Below, one piece after another: positions 54,875-63,307 of a stretch of DNA of 64,000 bases. Source of the DNA: Pseudarthrobacter equi (GTDB taxonomy: Bacteria > Actinomycetota > Actinomycetes > Actinomycetales > Micrococcaceae); contig NZ_LT629779.1 in NCBI RefSeq assembly GCF_900105535.1, positions 4,092,001 through 4,156,000 of the forward strand, in the 5' to 3' direction. Numbering within the stretch: position 1 is the first letter of the stretch; every line of letters starts with the position of its first letter. Under the pieces are notes generated by a model that was not told the origin of the DNA, searched no databases, and saw only the letters and a list, made by a program, of their open reading frames with translations. The translations under genes were made by a program, and so were the position numbers.

Positions 54875-55870
54875 ATGTCCATGTACGCCGTTGGTGTTGA
54901 CCTGGGAGGCACCAAGACTGCTGCCGGGGTTGTTTCCGGTGACGGGGAGGTGCTGTTTTCGGGCACCATTCCCACGCTGAGCCGTGACGGTTCCGCCGCG
55001 ATCCTCGACGCCACGGCCGCCCTTGTTGCCGGGCTTCGGGACAAAACGGCCGACGCCGGAATCGCCGTTGGGCGGGTCGGCGTCGGATCCGCCGGGGTCA
55101 TCGATGCAGCGCACGGCGTGGTGGTCTCGGCGACGGACGCCATCCCCGGCTGGGCCGGGACGGCACTCACCGCAGGCCTGGCCGCCCGGCTGGGCCTGCC
55201 GGCGTCGTCCGTCCGGGCCGTAAACGATGTGCACGCGCACGCCCTCGGCGAGGCGTGGACGGGCGCGGCGGCCGGGACCTCCAGCTCGCTGCTGGTCGCT
55301 TTCGGCACCGGCGTTGGCGGGAGCTTCGTCCTGGACGGCAAGCCCGTGCTGGGGCACCGCTACGCCGGCGGGCACGTGGGCCACTTTGCCTCCCCGTACG
55401 CGTGCTTCGACGGCGCCCCGCTCCCCTGCGTCTGCGGCGGTGCCGGCCACGTCGAGGCCATCGCCTCCGGGCCGGCCATCCTCGAGTCCTACCGCCGCCT
55501 GGGCGGCTCATCCCCTGCGGCGGACACCCGCGCCGTGTTTGCGCTGGCCGGCTCCGGTGATGGTGTTGCTGCCGGCGTGATCGGGATGGCCGCGGCTGCT
55601 GCCGGGCAGGCTGTGGGCGGGCTGGCGAACATTCTTGATCCCGAGGTGGTGCTGGTATCCGGCGGTCTGGCCGACGCGGGCGAGCGCTGGTGGCAGCCCA
55701 TGGAAACTGCGCTGCGCGCCGAACTTTTGCCCGCACTGACCGGCATTCCGGTACGTCCCGCCGCGCTGGGCAACACGGCGGCCGTTGTTGGTGCCGCCAG
55801 ACTTGTCCTTGAACCTGCCGTTTCCGCCCCCGCCGGATACTCTTCAGCCCAGACCTCCCGAAGGAACTGA
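54875..55870 (+). CDS. nanK: ROK-family kinase, N-acetylmannosamine kinase
   Basis: This 331-aa sugar kinase starts at ATG 54875. It has phosphate-binding VGVDLGGTKTAAGVV, catalytic Asp in VRAVNDVHAHALG, GTGVGGSFVLDG and the ROK zinc motif as CVCGGAGHVE. The usual third Cys is replaced by His, which could still ligate zinc. Placed between nanA and nanE, it should phosphorylate N-acetylmannosamine at C6. The C-terminal 20 residues are hydrophilic. Confidence 0.9.
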   Translation: MSMYAVGVDLGGTKTAAGVVSGDGEVLFSGTIPTLSRDGSAAILDATAALVAGLRDKTADAGIAVGRVGVGSAGVIDAAHGVVVSATDAIPGWAGTALTAGLAARLGLPASSVRAVNDVHAHALGEAWTGAAAGTSSSLLVAFGTGVGGSFVLDGKPVLGHRYAGGHVGHFASPYACFDGAPLPCVCGGAGHVEAIASGPAILESYRRLGGSSPAADTRAVFALAGSGDGVAAGVIGMAAAAAGQAVGGLANILDPEVVLVSGGLADAGERWWQPMETALRAELLPALTGIPVRPAALGNTAAVVGAARLVLEPAVSAPAGYSSAQTSRRN

Positions 55871-55872
55871 CC

Positions 55873-56556
55873 ATGCTCCTGTCCCCCGATGCCCTCGAAT
55901 CCCTGCGCGGGCGCCTGATCGTGTCATGCCAGGCGTACCCGGGCGAGCCGATGCGCGATCCCCGGACCACCGCGCAGGTGGCGGCGTCGGCCGTGATTGG
56001 CGGTGCGGCTGCCGTGCGCGTCCAGGGCCTGGCGGATGTCCAGCACGCCCGCGCGGCCGTGGAGGTTCCGGTGATCGGGCTGTGGAAGGACGGGCACAGC
56101 GGCGTCTTCATCACCCCCACGCTCCGGCACGCGCTGGCCGTGGCCAACGCGGGGTCCCATGTTGTGGCCATCGACGGCACCCGCCGTGAACGCCCGGACG
56201 GGCTTACCCTGGCCCAGACGGTGGCGGGAGTCCATGCGGAATCGCATGCGCTGGTGATGGCCGACTGTGGATCGTTCGCGGATGCCGCTGCCGCCGTCGA
56301 GGCGGGCGCGGACCTGATCGGCACGACCCTGTCCGGCTACAGCGGTGAGCGGCCCAAAACACCGGGCCCCGACCTGGAGCTGCTGGCGGAGATTGCGGCT
56401 GCCGGATTTGACGTTCCGCTCATTGCCGAAGGCCGCATCCACACGCCTGCCCAGGCCCGCCAGGCGCTGGATGCCGGGGCATTCGCCGTGGTGGTGGGCA
56501 CCGCCATCACGCACCCGGCCACCGTCACCGGCTGGTTCTCGGACGCCCTCAAGTGA
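55873..56556 (+). CDS. nanE: N-acetylmannosamine-6-phosphate 2-epimerase
   Basis: This 227-aa TIM-barrel epimerase starts at ATG 55873, 2 bases after nanK. Blocks IVSCQAYPGEPM, VIGLWKDGHSG (catalytic Lys), LVMADCGSFADA, GTTLSGYSG and VPLIAEGRIHTP are those of NanE. It converts N-acetylmannosamine-6-phosphate to N-acetylglucosamine-6-phosphate, the substrate of the following gene. Confidence 0.95.
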   Translation: MLLSPDALESLRGRLIVSCQAYPGEPMRDPRTTAQVAASAVIGGAAAVRVQGLADVQHARAAVEVPVIGLWKDGHSGVFITPTLRHALAVANAGSHVVAIDGTRRERPDGLTLAQTVAGVHAESHALVMADCGSFADAAAAVEAGADLIGTTLSGYSGERPKTPGPDLELLAEIAAAGFDVPLIAEGRIHTPAQARQALDAGAFAVVVGTAITHPATVTGWFSDALK

Positions 56557-57752
56557 CCTCTCCCTACCTGCTGACGGGCACCCTCCTGACGGACGGCACC
56601 ACGGTGGGGGACGCCGCCGTCGCGGTGGTGGACGGCAGGATTGCCTACGCCGGGCCGTGGGCGGGGCTGGACGTTGCGTCGCTGCCCGCGTTGGCTCACG
56701 TGGAGCTTCCGCCGGGGAGCATGCTCCTTCCCGGGCTGATTGACCTGCACTGCCATGGCGCCGCCGGCGGCGACTTCCCGGGTGGTGACCCCGGGGCAGC
56801 CCGGACTGCGGTGGATTTCCTCCACCGCAGCGGGACCACCACGCTGCTGGCCAGCCTGGTGACCGCACCCCGCGGCGAGCTGCTGCGAAGCATCGGGACC
56901 CTGCGGCGGCTGGCCGACGACGGCCTGATCGCGGGCATCCACGCCGAGGGGCCATTCCTGTCCCAGGCAAGGTGCGGCGCCCAGGATCCGCGGTTCCTGC
57001 GGGACCCTGACCTTCACTTCCTTGGCGAGCTGTTGGATGCGGCCAGCGGCCACCTCCGCACCATGACCTACGCCCCGGAACTGCCGGGTGCGGCGGAGCT
57101 GGTGCTGGAGCTGGCTTCGAACGGTGTGGCACCGTCGCTGGGCCACACCGACGCGGATACACGTACGACGGCGGATTCGCTCACCGAAGCGGCCCGCCTG
57201 CTGGCTGTTTCCGGTGCTGACCGTGCGCGTCCAACGGTGACGCACCTCTTCAACGGCATGCCGCCGCTGCACCACCGCAGCCCGGGACCGGTGGCCGCGT
57301 GCCTTCAGCTGGCCGCCGCCGAGCGCGTAGCGGTGGAACTGGTGGCCGACGGGGTACACCTGGATCCGGAGACGGTGCGGATGGTGTTTGGGCTGGTGGG
57401 TGCCGCGAATGTTGCCCTGGTGACCGATTCGATGGCGGCCACGGGGCTGCCCGACGGTGAGTATGACCTCGGCCCTGCGGGAGTGGTTGTCCGGGATGGG
57501 GAGGCGCGGCTGCGAAGCAACGGCGCCCTGGCCGGCGGCACTGCCACGCTGCTGGACGTGGTGCGCCGGACTGTCGGGGCAGGGGTGGCACCCGCCGACG
57601 CGGTCCTGTCCGCCACCGCTGTTCCGGCGGGCGTTCTTGGCCTCAGCGGCGAGGTGGGGAGCCTGCGCGCCGGGCTGCGCGCCGACGTCGTGGTGGTTGA
57701 TCCGGACTTCCGTCTTGTCCGGGTGGTTCGCGGCGGAGAGGTCCTGGCGTAG
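56553..57752 (+). CDS. nagA: N-acetylglucosamine-6-phosphate deacetylase
   Basis: This 399-aa amidohydrolase starts at GTG 56553, overlapping the nanE stop by four bases. Metal and substrate motifs are DLHCHGAAG, GIHAEGPFL, SLGHTDADT, THLFNGMPPLHHR, ELVADGVHL and the catalytic Asp in LVTDSMAATG. It removes acetate from GlcNAc-6-phosphate to give glucosamine-6-phosphate. NagB, the next enzyme, is encoded at 61571-62335 on the other strand. Confidence 0.95.
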   Translation: MTSPYLLTGTLLTDGTTVGDAAVAVVDGRIAYAGPWAGLDVASLPALAHVELPPGSMLLPGLIDLHCHGAAGGDFPGGDPGAARTAVDFLHRSGTTTLLASLVTAPRGELLRSIGTLRRLADDGLIAGIHAEGPFLSQARCGAQDPRFLRDPDLHFLGELLDAASGHLRTMTYAPELPGAAELVLELASNGVAPSLGHTDADTRTTADSLTEAARLLAVSGADRARPTVTHLFNGMPPLHHRSPGPVAACLQLAAAERVAVELVADGVHLDPETVRMVFGLVGAANVALVTDSMAATGLPDGEYDLGPAGVVVRDGEARLRSNGALAGGTATLLDVVRRTVGAGVAPADAVLSATAVPAGVLGLSGEVGSLRAGLRADVVVVDPDFRLVRVVRGGEVLA

Positions 57753-58197
57753 TCCCCGGCTGTACTAAGAGGGGTGGCAAAACTACTCTGGTTTGCCAGT
57801 ATTCGAGCGTGACCTCCTGGGAGACGTCCCCGTCTCCGGGGGTTTTGATGACGTAGGTGTGTGGGGCAAGGTCGTCCGTGCAGGCCTGCGCGGTGCGCGT
57901 TGCAAGGCCCAGCTTCAGGTGCCGGGAATTGAGGACCTCGATTGAGGACGGGTAGGCAGGACAGCTTGAACTGCCGCTGATCACAACGGCGAACTTCGTT
58001 CCGGATTCCAGCCAGCCCACTACAGGGACGGGCGAGGGAAACGACGGGTCCTGCGCCCAGGAACCGGGTTTCGCCGTGACCGCTTCCGCCGGAAGTCCGC
58101 CCCGGAAATCGGATTCAGCAACTGAAGCGGGCGCGGCAGAACATCCAGTGAGCAGCGCGGCCGCGCCTAAAACGACATACCCAAGTAAATTCCCCAT
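57643..58197 (-). CDS. Putative lipoprotein, 3' end running into nagA
   Basis: ATG 58197 opens a 184-aa frame with a lipoprotein signal (LGYVVLGAAALLTGCSAAP). A small extracytoplasmic domain follows, with two Cys (SSSCPAYPSS, AQACTDD) and the block SQEVTLEYWQTRVVLPP. After that point the frame continues 110 bases antisense through the nagA 3' end as Pro/Arg-rich sequence. The genuine C-terminus is probably near residue 145-150, and a small frameshift or lost stop near 57760 is likely. The family is unknown. Confidence 0.6.
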   Translation of the reverse strand: MGNLLGYVVLGAAALLTGCSAAPASVAESDFRGGLPAEAVTAKPGSWAQDPSFPSPVPVVGWLESGTKFAVVISGSSSCPAYPSSIEVLNSRHLKLGLATRTAQACTDDLAPHTYVIKTPGDGDVSQEVTLEYWQTRVVLPPLLVQPGTTPGPLRREPPGQDGSPDQPPRRRRAARRAGSPPRR

Positions 58198-58279
58198 ATA
58201 CAGAGGCTACGCATTCAGGGCCTGATTTTCCGGGGTTCTGGCATTACTCCGGAGACTTCTTGCCCACCTAATGGGACTG

Positions 58280-58453
58280 CTATTTTTCCCGTCGAGCCAG
58301 CAGGATTTCGTTGGCGGCATACGGCACAAGGGCAACAAGAGGAATCGCCACTCCTTGCCAGAAAGGGACCAGCGACAGCACCAGCGGCATGAAGGACGCG
58401 ATGAATATCAGCGGGTGGACATATCGATACCATTTCATGATCAGTTCCATCAT
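58280..58453 (-). CDS. Small two-TM membrane protein, 57 aa
   Basis: The frame from ATG 58453 (alternatively 58438) encodes MKWYRYVHPLIFIASFMPLV and a second helix WQGVAIPLVALVPYAANEIL, ending LARREK. The hydrophobic hairpin and clean stop suggest a real small membrane protein, but the ribosome binding site is weak. Unknown function; moderate support only. Confidence 0.5.
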   Translation of the reverse strand: MMELIMKWYRYVHPLIFIASFMPLVLSLVPFWQGVAIPLVALVPYAANEILLARREK

Positions 58454-58604
58454 GCTGACTTTTTGTTTAGATGACCACAAGGCGCCCTGGCACGCACACC
58501 GGGACTTGCCTACGAAATTGGTGCGAGTAGGGTCTCCGTATGCCATTAAAGGATGTATGCCTGGCCAGGCATTCCAGTTCCAGGCAGCGTACGGGAGGAT
58601 GAAA

Positions 58605-58802
58605 ATGAGAAGACGGCACTCAACAACGGAGCTTATTTCTGCAGCGTTCTTCCTGATCTGGGCCGCAATATTTCTCACATGGGAGCCAGTTGAGAATCTG
58701 CGACTCATCACTGGAATCGTTTTCGTGGTTGTTGGAGGCGCATTGATTCTGAAGAATCTCGCTGGGAGACGCCCCAGCAAATTGCGGCGTTCTGCGAGAT
58801 AA
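58605..58802 (+). CDS. Small two-TM membrane protein, 65 aa (paralogue of 10399-10608)
   Basis: ATG 58605 lies 6 bases after GGGAGG; an earlier in-frame ATG is too close. The core LIWAAIFLTWEPVENLRLI and TGIVFVVVGGALIL, with a basic tail (GRRPSKLRRSAR), matches the protein at 10399-10608. Both have two TM helices joined by a short loop with a conserved Pro-Val. The function is unknown. Confidence 0.8.
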   Translation: MRRRHSTTELISAAFFLIWAAIFLTWEPVENLRLITGIVFVVVGGALILKNLAGRRPSKLRRSAR

Positions 58803-58885
58803 CTCGATGATGGCCTAAGTTGACAGTTACCGCAAGGAACCTAAGCTCAGCCCTTCATCCTGCTTGCCGAAGGTAGGGTTGCTGA

Positions 58886-59137
58886 GTGCTAGAGATCCGA
58901 CCGAATTGCGAATGTTGCGACGTCGACATTGCTCCCTCTGCTGTGGCTTACATTTGCACATTTGAGTGCACCTGGTGTCCGGACTGCGTTGAACGGTTCC
59001 CGAATCGTTCTTGTCCAAACTGCGGAGGAGACCTTCAGCGACGCCCCACCCGGCCGGTTGCTGCCCTCATCAATAATTCAGCCAGCACTAAAAGGGTTGT
59101 ATCTCCCGGTTGCCTCGAAAAGGTCACCGGGCTTTAG
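58886..59137 (+). CDS. DUF1272-type zinc-binding small protein
   Basis: This 83-aa protein starts at GTG 58886. It has four Cys pairs in the order expected of DUF1272: NCECCDVDI, CTFECTWCPDC, SCPNCGGDL, then RRPTRP. These can bind two zinc ions. Members are small conserved bacterial proteins of unknown function. The C-terminal tail after residue 58 is not conserved and may reflect an extended 3' end. Confidence 0.8.
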   Translation: MLEIRPNCECCDVDIAPSAVAYICTFECTWCPDCVERFPNRSCPNCGGDLQRRPTRPVAALINNSASTKRVVSPGCLEKVTGL

Positions 59138-59287
59138 GGCTTTCGAGACCCGCTGAACCACCGGTTTATGCAGGGAAGGCGCTTTCGACGGCAGAAGATC
59201 CACTAGTCGGATTCACCTTGTCGATGGTCTCTCCAAAAGGCTGGCGTTTCCGGCCCCACTCACCCGCACGCGGTTACGCTGTCTTTC

Positions 59288-59743
59288 ATGTCTCGAATTC
59301 TCATCACCGGCATGTCAGGGGCGGGAAAGACAACCCTGCTACATGAGCTGTCCCGGCGGGGCCATCGGACAGTCGACACCGATTACGACGGTTGGGTGCT
59401 TCCTGACGGAACATGGGACGAACCACGAATTTCTGCCCTCCTCGCGTCCAGTTCACCGCTAGTCGTTTCGGGGACGGTCGAGAACCAAGGACGCTTCTAC
59501 GACTGCTTCTCCGCCGTCATTCTGCTCAGCGCGCCGCTGGAGGTCCTGCTCCAGCGGGTGTCGGGTCGTACGAACAATACCTATGGCCGCTCCGAAGCTG
59601 ACCAGTCCGCGATCCGGCAATACGTCCTCGATGTCGAACCGCTGCTCCGGAGCGGCGCCACCCTCGAGCTCGATGCCCGCCGGCCAGTCGCGGACCTGGC
59701 TGACGACGTCGAACGCATTATGGCAGCGCCGGGTCACGCGTAG
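59288..59743 (+). CDS. P-loop nucleotide kinase-like protein
   Basis: This 151-aa protein begins MSRILITGMSGAGKTTLLHE, a clean Walker A at residues 8-16. It contains the adenylate/shikimate-kinase-like blocks TVDTDYDGW, VVSGTVENQGRFY and VILLSAPLEVLLQRVSGR (lid Arg). It may phosphorylate a small molecule such as a nucleoside or sugar; the substrate is unknown. It stands alone. Confidence 0.85.
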   Translation: MSRILITGMSGAGKTTLLHELSRRGHRTVDTDYDGWVLPDGTWDEPRISALLASSSPLVVSGTVENQGRFYDCFSAVILLSAPLEVLLQRVSGRTNNTYGRSEADQSAIRQYVLDVEPLLRSGATLELDARRPVADLADDVERIMAAPGHA

Positions 59744-59791
59744 CCCAACTCGGCCCGCCGCCTCACCTTCGAAATTTGCGGCGGCTTCCGC

Positions 59792-60337
59792 CTAGTATCC
59801 GGCGACATGGGTGAGCGGTTGAGTGGGCCGCTCCGCTCCGTCCAGGGGCTGGATCAGCAGGTTCCGGTGCAGTGTCACCCATCCATCGCGTTCAAGCGGA
59901 AGGTGATCGAACTGGTCGGGGACAAAGACTACGGTCCTGTCATCCGGATCCTGCACTTCCACCAGGATGTCCCGGCCGTCACCGAGGCTGTTGCACGCTT
60001 CCCAGTAGTTGTATTGGTCGTCATACGGGTATTTCGCCACCAGGCACACGACTTCGGGCAGCGGGCCGGGCGCGGCGTAATAGTTCATCGACTCGTACGC
60101 GGCCAGGAACCTCGACTCGCGGATTTTGGCCTCCCCTGCTTCGTCCTGGATGGCGGGGACGGCATCCTGTTTGGTCAGCTGCCGCTCCAGGACGTGGACG
60201 GTTCCGGGGACGCCCATGACAAACCGCACGTAGACGAGCCCCAGAACCGCGCACGTACCGAGGCCGGCAAGGGCGGCGAATGTGATCATGAGTCTCCAGA
60301 ACGGCGTCAACGGAACTGGCGGTTTCTGGCCGGTCAT
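59792..60337 (-). CDS. Membrane-anchored hypothetical protein B (paralogue of the next gene)
   Basis: ATG 60337 overlaps the upstream stop by four bases, giving 181 aa. An N-terminal TM helix (WRLMITFAALAGLGTCAVLG) precedes an extracytoplasmic domain ending TVVFVPDQFDHLPLERDGWV. The C-terminal FVPDQFD...GW pattern is shared with the upstream gene (LVPDQYD...GW), so the two are diverged paralogues in one operon. The function is unknown. Confidence 0.7.
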   Translation of the reverse strand: MTGQKPPVPLTPFWRLMITFAALAGLGTCAVLGLVYVRFVMGVPGTVHVLERQLTKQDAVPAIQDEAGEAKIRESRFLAAYESMNYYAAPGPLPEVVCLVAKYPYDDQYNYWEACNSLGDGRDILVEVQDPDDRTVVFVPDQFDHLPLERDGWVTLHRNLLIQPLDGAERPTQPLTHVAGY

Positions 60338-60864
60338 TGCCGTCCCCGGAAAAGGTTGTCGCTGATCTTCGTCCACCCGGCTGCCTGCAGCTCATTGGTG
60401 TCGTACTGGTCAGGAACGAGGGTCAGTTCGCGTCCTGCCTGGTCGCTCATGGTGACGATGGGGTCGTGAGCGGAAACCATGCCGGCGCACCCGGCCATCG
60501 GAGGCCCCTGCGCGTCACCTGCCTCAATCAGCAGGCAGATGATTTCCTCGCCATTCGCGTCCCTGGTGGCGACAAAGACTTTGGATCCTGACCTCGTCCC
60601 CAAGTACCGGGCCGATTCCGTGTCGATCCCGCCGTACAAGGCGTATATCGCGGAAACCGCATCTTCGGCCGTGGCCGTCTTCTCCAGGACTTTCAGGGTG
60701 GGGCTGGTTTCCCACGGCCCGTACTGGAACACAGCCAGGCCGACGGCCAACACGGCGAGCCCGAGCCCCAGCCACCGGGCATTCCTGAACCGCGAAACGG
60801 CAAACGCCAACACCATGGCCGCCGCCAGAAATACAGCGATAATCAGGTAGTCAATAATGTTCAA
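60334..60864 (-). CDS. Membrane-anchored hypothetical protein A
   Basis: This 176-aa protein starts at ATG 60864. Two N-terminal TM helices (YLIIAVFLAAAMVLAFAVS; WLGLGLAVLAVGLAVFQY) are followed by a domain with two Cys (EEIICLLIEAG; MAGCAGMVS) and the terminal block LTLVPDQYDTNELQAAGWTK. It is translationally coupled to the paralogue downstream. No family is recognised. Confidence 0.7.
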   Translation of the reverse strand: MNIIDYLIIAVFLAAAMVLAFAVSRFRNARWLGLGLAVLAVGLAVFQYGPWETSPTLKVLEKTATAEDAVSAIYALYGGIDTESARYLGTRSGSKVFVATRDANGEEIICLLIEAGDAQGPPMAGCAGMVSAHDPIVTMSDQAGRELTLVPDQYDTNELQAAGWTKISDNLFRGRQ

Positions 60865-60978
60865 GCGCTGCCCCCTCAGGCTGATTGATCTCCCTGCACG
60901 CTACACGCTGACCGGCAGGTCAGCCTTCACCCGTCCGATATCGTCCTCTAAAAGGCATTCATCGTAATGGGGGTAATT

Positions 60979-61569
60979 GTGCGGGAACTTGTCTACTACG
61001 TCGCAGTATCGGTTGACGGCTACATCGCGGCACCTGACGGATCATTCGACGTCTTCCCTGTCGAGGGCGACCACATGCAGGTGCTCTTCACTGAGTTCGC
61101 CGACGCCCTGCCCACCCATGTCCTCGGAGGGCTGGGCATTGAGGCGCCCAAGAACCGTTTCGACACCGTCATCCAGGGCTGGAACAGCTACAACGTCGGC
61201 CTCGCCTTGGGCATCGACAGCCCCTACGCCCACCTGCACGAGTACGTCGCCACCCGTAGCAGGACCAGCTCCAACCCGGCAGTCACGTTCACCAACGACG
61301 CCCTGGCCACCGTCCGAAGCCTCAAACAGGCGGAAGGGCTGGACATCTACCTCTGCGGCGGCGGCGCGCTGGCCGGGGCCCTGCTGCCCGAGATCGACAG
61401 GATCATCCTCAAACGCAACCCGGTTGTCCTCGGGGCAGGCATCCCGCTGTTCGGAAACACCGCCTTTGAGCCGTCCGGCTTCCAGCCCGTCAAGTCACGG
61501 ACCTTCGAGTCCGGAGTGGTGATCGAGGAGTACGCACGCACCCCGCTGGGTGCCGCTGACGCGTCCTGA
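60979..61569 (+). CDS. Dihydrofolate-reductase-fold (RibD C-terminal-like) protein
   Basis: GTG 60979 (MRELVYYVAVSVDGYIAAP) is favoured because GGGGGT lies 6 bases upstream; ATG 60967 is in frame but itself overlaps that signal. The 196-aa product has the RibD C-terminal/DHFR-like fold: VSVDGYIAAPDGS, LGGLGIEAPKN, IYLCGGGALAGALLPEIDRI and VVLGAGIPLFG. Such proteins are small NADPH-dependent reductases of unknown substrate. It is convergent with nagB, with one base between stops. Confidence 0.82.
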   Translation: MRELVYYVAVSVDGYIAAPDGSFDVFPVEGDHMQVLFTEFADALPTHVLGGLGIEAPKNRFDTVIQGWNSYNVGLALGIDSPYAHLHEYVATRSRTSSNPAVTFTNDALATVRSLKQAEGLDIYLCGGGALAGALLPEIDRIILKRNPVVLGAGIPLFGNTAFEPSGFQPVKSRTFESGVVIEEYARTPLGAADAS

Positions 61570-61570
61570 G

Positions 61571-62335
61571 TCAGACGACGACGGCGGCACCGGCCACCCG
61601 CACGGCCTCGCCGGTTCCGGGGGCCAGCTTGGCCGCGGCGGCTTCATCCGCCACCACAGTGACGTGCGCATGGCGCTGCAAAATTGACGCCGGGCAGTCG
61701 GCGGAGACGGGCCCCTGCAGCGCTGCCGCCAGAATCTCTGCCTTGTCCGCACCGCTGACTACCAGCAGCAGGTGCCGGGCTTCCATGATGGTGCCCAGCC
61801 CCTGGGTGATGCACTGTGTGGGGACATCGTCCGGCGACGCAAAGTACCGGGCATTGGCCTGCCGGGTGCGTTCGGTGAGCACCTCCACCCGCGTCCGCGA
61901 ATCGAGGGCTGACCCCGGCTCGTTGAAAGCAATGTGTCCGTTGTGGCCGATGCCCAGGATCTGCACGTCAATGCCACCGGCCCGGGCTATGGCCGCGTCG
62001 TAATCCGCTGCCGCCTGCCGCGGGTCCGGAGCCCCGCCGTCGGGCACTGCAACGTTGGCCGGGTCCAGGCCCAGCCGGACGGTGACCTCACGGCGGATGA
62101 CTTCGGCGTAGCTTTCGGGGTGCCCGGCGGGCAGGCCAACATACTCATCGAGGGCGAACCCGCGGACGGCGCCCATCTCCACGGAATGTTCCGCGAGCGC
62201 CTTGTAGATGGGCAGCGGCGAGCCGCCCGTCGCTAGCCCTAGGACAGCGTCGGGCTTGCTGCGGACCACGGCGGCCAGGATCCCGGCGGCGACGGAACCG
62301 GTGGCGGAGGCGGTTGGCACTACGAAAATTTCCAT
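61571..62335 (-). CDS. nagB: Glucosamine-6-phosphate deaminase
   Basis: This 254-aa enzyme starts at ATG 62335 (MEIFVVPTASATG). Active-site blocks are LGLATGGSPLPIY, FALDEYVGLPAGHPESY (catalytic Asp), GIGHNGHIAFNEPGSAL (catalytic Asn/His/Glu) and LLVVSGADKA. It isomerises and deaminates glucosamine-6-phosphate to fructose-6-phosphate, completing the pathway begun by NanA. It lies on the opposite strand about 3.8 kb from nagA and 137 bases downstream of the GntR regulator, possibly in one transcript with it. Confidence 0.95.
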   Translation of the reverse strand: MEIFVVPTASATGSVAAGILAAVVRSKPDAVLGLATGGSPLPIYKALAEHSVEMGAVRGFALDEYVGLPAGHPESYAEVIRREVTVRLGLDPANVAVPDGGAPDPRQAAADYDAAIARAGGIDVQILGIGHNGHIAFNEPGSALDSRTRVEVLTERTRQANARYFASPDDVPTQCITQGLGTIMEARHLLLVVSGADKAEILAAALQGPVSADCPASILQRHAHVTVVADEAAAAKLAPGTGEAVRVAGAAVVV

Positions 62336-62472
62336 GGCAAAGGCACTCTCTACGGGGCACGGAACATCGGAACAGGGCATGGCGCAGCCAGAGGAAGGGC
62401 TCAGCCACAGGAAAGGGGCGCCGCAAACTGCGGCGGGAGGGGAGTCGTAGAATCCGGCGGGGCCGGGAGCAG

Positions 62473-63204
62473 CTAGGCTGCCGCGACGTCCTTGAGCTTG
62501 AGTCGGATGCCATCGAAGTGCCGCTGCAGCCGCTCGGAGGCCAGGGCCTTGTCGCGGGCTTCCACGGCTTCGTAGATCTCCCAGTGGATCCGGGCCTGCT
62601 CTTCGAGGTTGACCGGCCCGGAGCCCAGGGCTTCGTGGATCTGCCGGTAGACCTGCCAGAACACGTCCATGAGGTTGATCAGCAGCTCATTGTTCAGGGG
62701 CGCGTAGAGCCGGCGGTGGAACTCGGCGTCGTGCTCCACCAGGGACTCGCCCTTGGCGGCAGCGTCCTCCATGGCCTGCATGGTGGACCGCAGGTCGGCG
62801 AGGTGTTCGTCCGTCAGGAGGTCGATGGCGGACCCCACCAGGCCGGACTCAAGCGCCTGCCGCACGTCGATGAGCTCCATGGCTTCTTCGCCCTTGTGGC
62901 GCAGCGACAGCCTGCCGCGGAACGTGAGCCCGGAGACCAGTGCGCTGAAGTTGTTGGGGGCCACGAACATGCCGAAGCCGTGGCGGATTTCGATGACACC
63001 CAGGGCCTGCAGGACCTTCAGGGATTCCCGCACGGTGTTGCGGCCAACCCCCAGCTCGGCGGAGAGTTCGCTTTCGGTGGGCAGCGCATCGCCCACGTCC
63101 AGGCCACGCTCCAGGATGAGTTCCATGATGCGGGTCTGCAGCGCCTGGGAGCGGATTTGGGCACTGAACCTGGCTGACGATACCGCCGCGGGTGTTGCTG
63201 TCAC
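62473..63204 (-). CDS. FadR/NanR-type GntR regulator of the sialic-acid locus
   Basis: This 243-aa regulator is started at GTG 63204 because AAGGAG lies 6 bases upstream; GTG 63222 is in frame but unsupported. The N-terminal winged helix contains ALPTESELSAELGVGRNTVR and VIEIRHGFGMFV. The C-terminal all-helical FCD domain has metal/ligand residues in VRQALESGLVGSA, EHDAEFHRRLY and IHWEIYEAVEARD. Location next to nagB and the operator-like sequence upstream of its own gene point to a NanR-like repressor responding to sialic acid or a GlcN derivative. Confidence 0.88.
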   Translation of the reverse strand: MTATPAAVSSARFSAQIRSQALQTRIMELILERGLDVGDALPTESELSAELGVGRNTVRESLKVLQALGVIEIRHGFGMFVAPNNFSALVSGLTFRGRLSLRHKGEEAMELIDVRQALESGLVGSAIDLLTDEHLADLRSTMQAMEDAAAKGESLVEHDAEFHRRLYAPLNNELLINLMDVFWQVYRQIHEALGSGPVNLEEQARIHWEIYEAVEARDKALASERLQRHFDGIRLKLKDVAAA

Positions 63205-63262
63205 GTCATCTCCTTCGGCCACACTCCGTGGCGGCCTTCATCTCGAATCAGTGTACAGGACA

Positions 63263-63274
63263 TGGGACGTCCTT
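63263..63274. promoter_or_regulatory. Putative autoregulatory operator of the GntR gene
   Basis: TGGGACGTCCTT contains the palindrome GGACGTCC and resembles the sites at 45513 and 48285. It lies 59 bases upstream of the chosen start codon, next to a second half-like element AGGACATG (63257-63264). Confidence 0.55.
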
Positions 63275-63307
63275 TGTCTTGCGGCGTCACCTTTTCTTCC
63301 GGGAACG

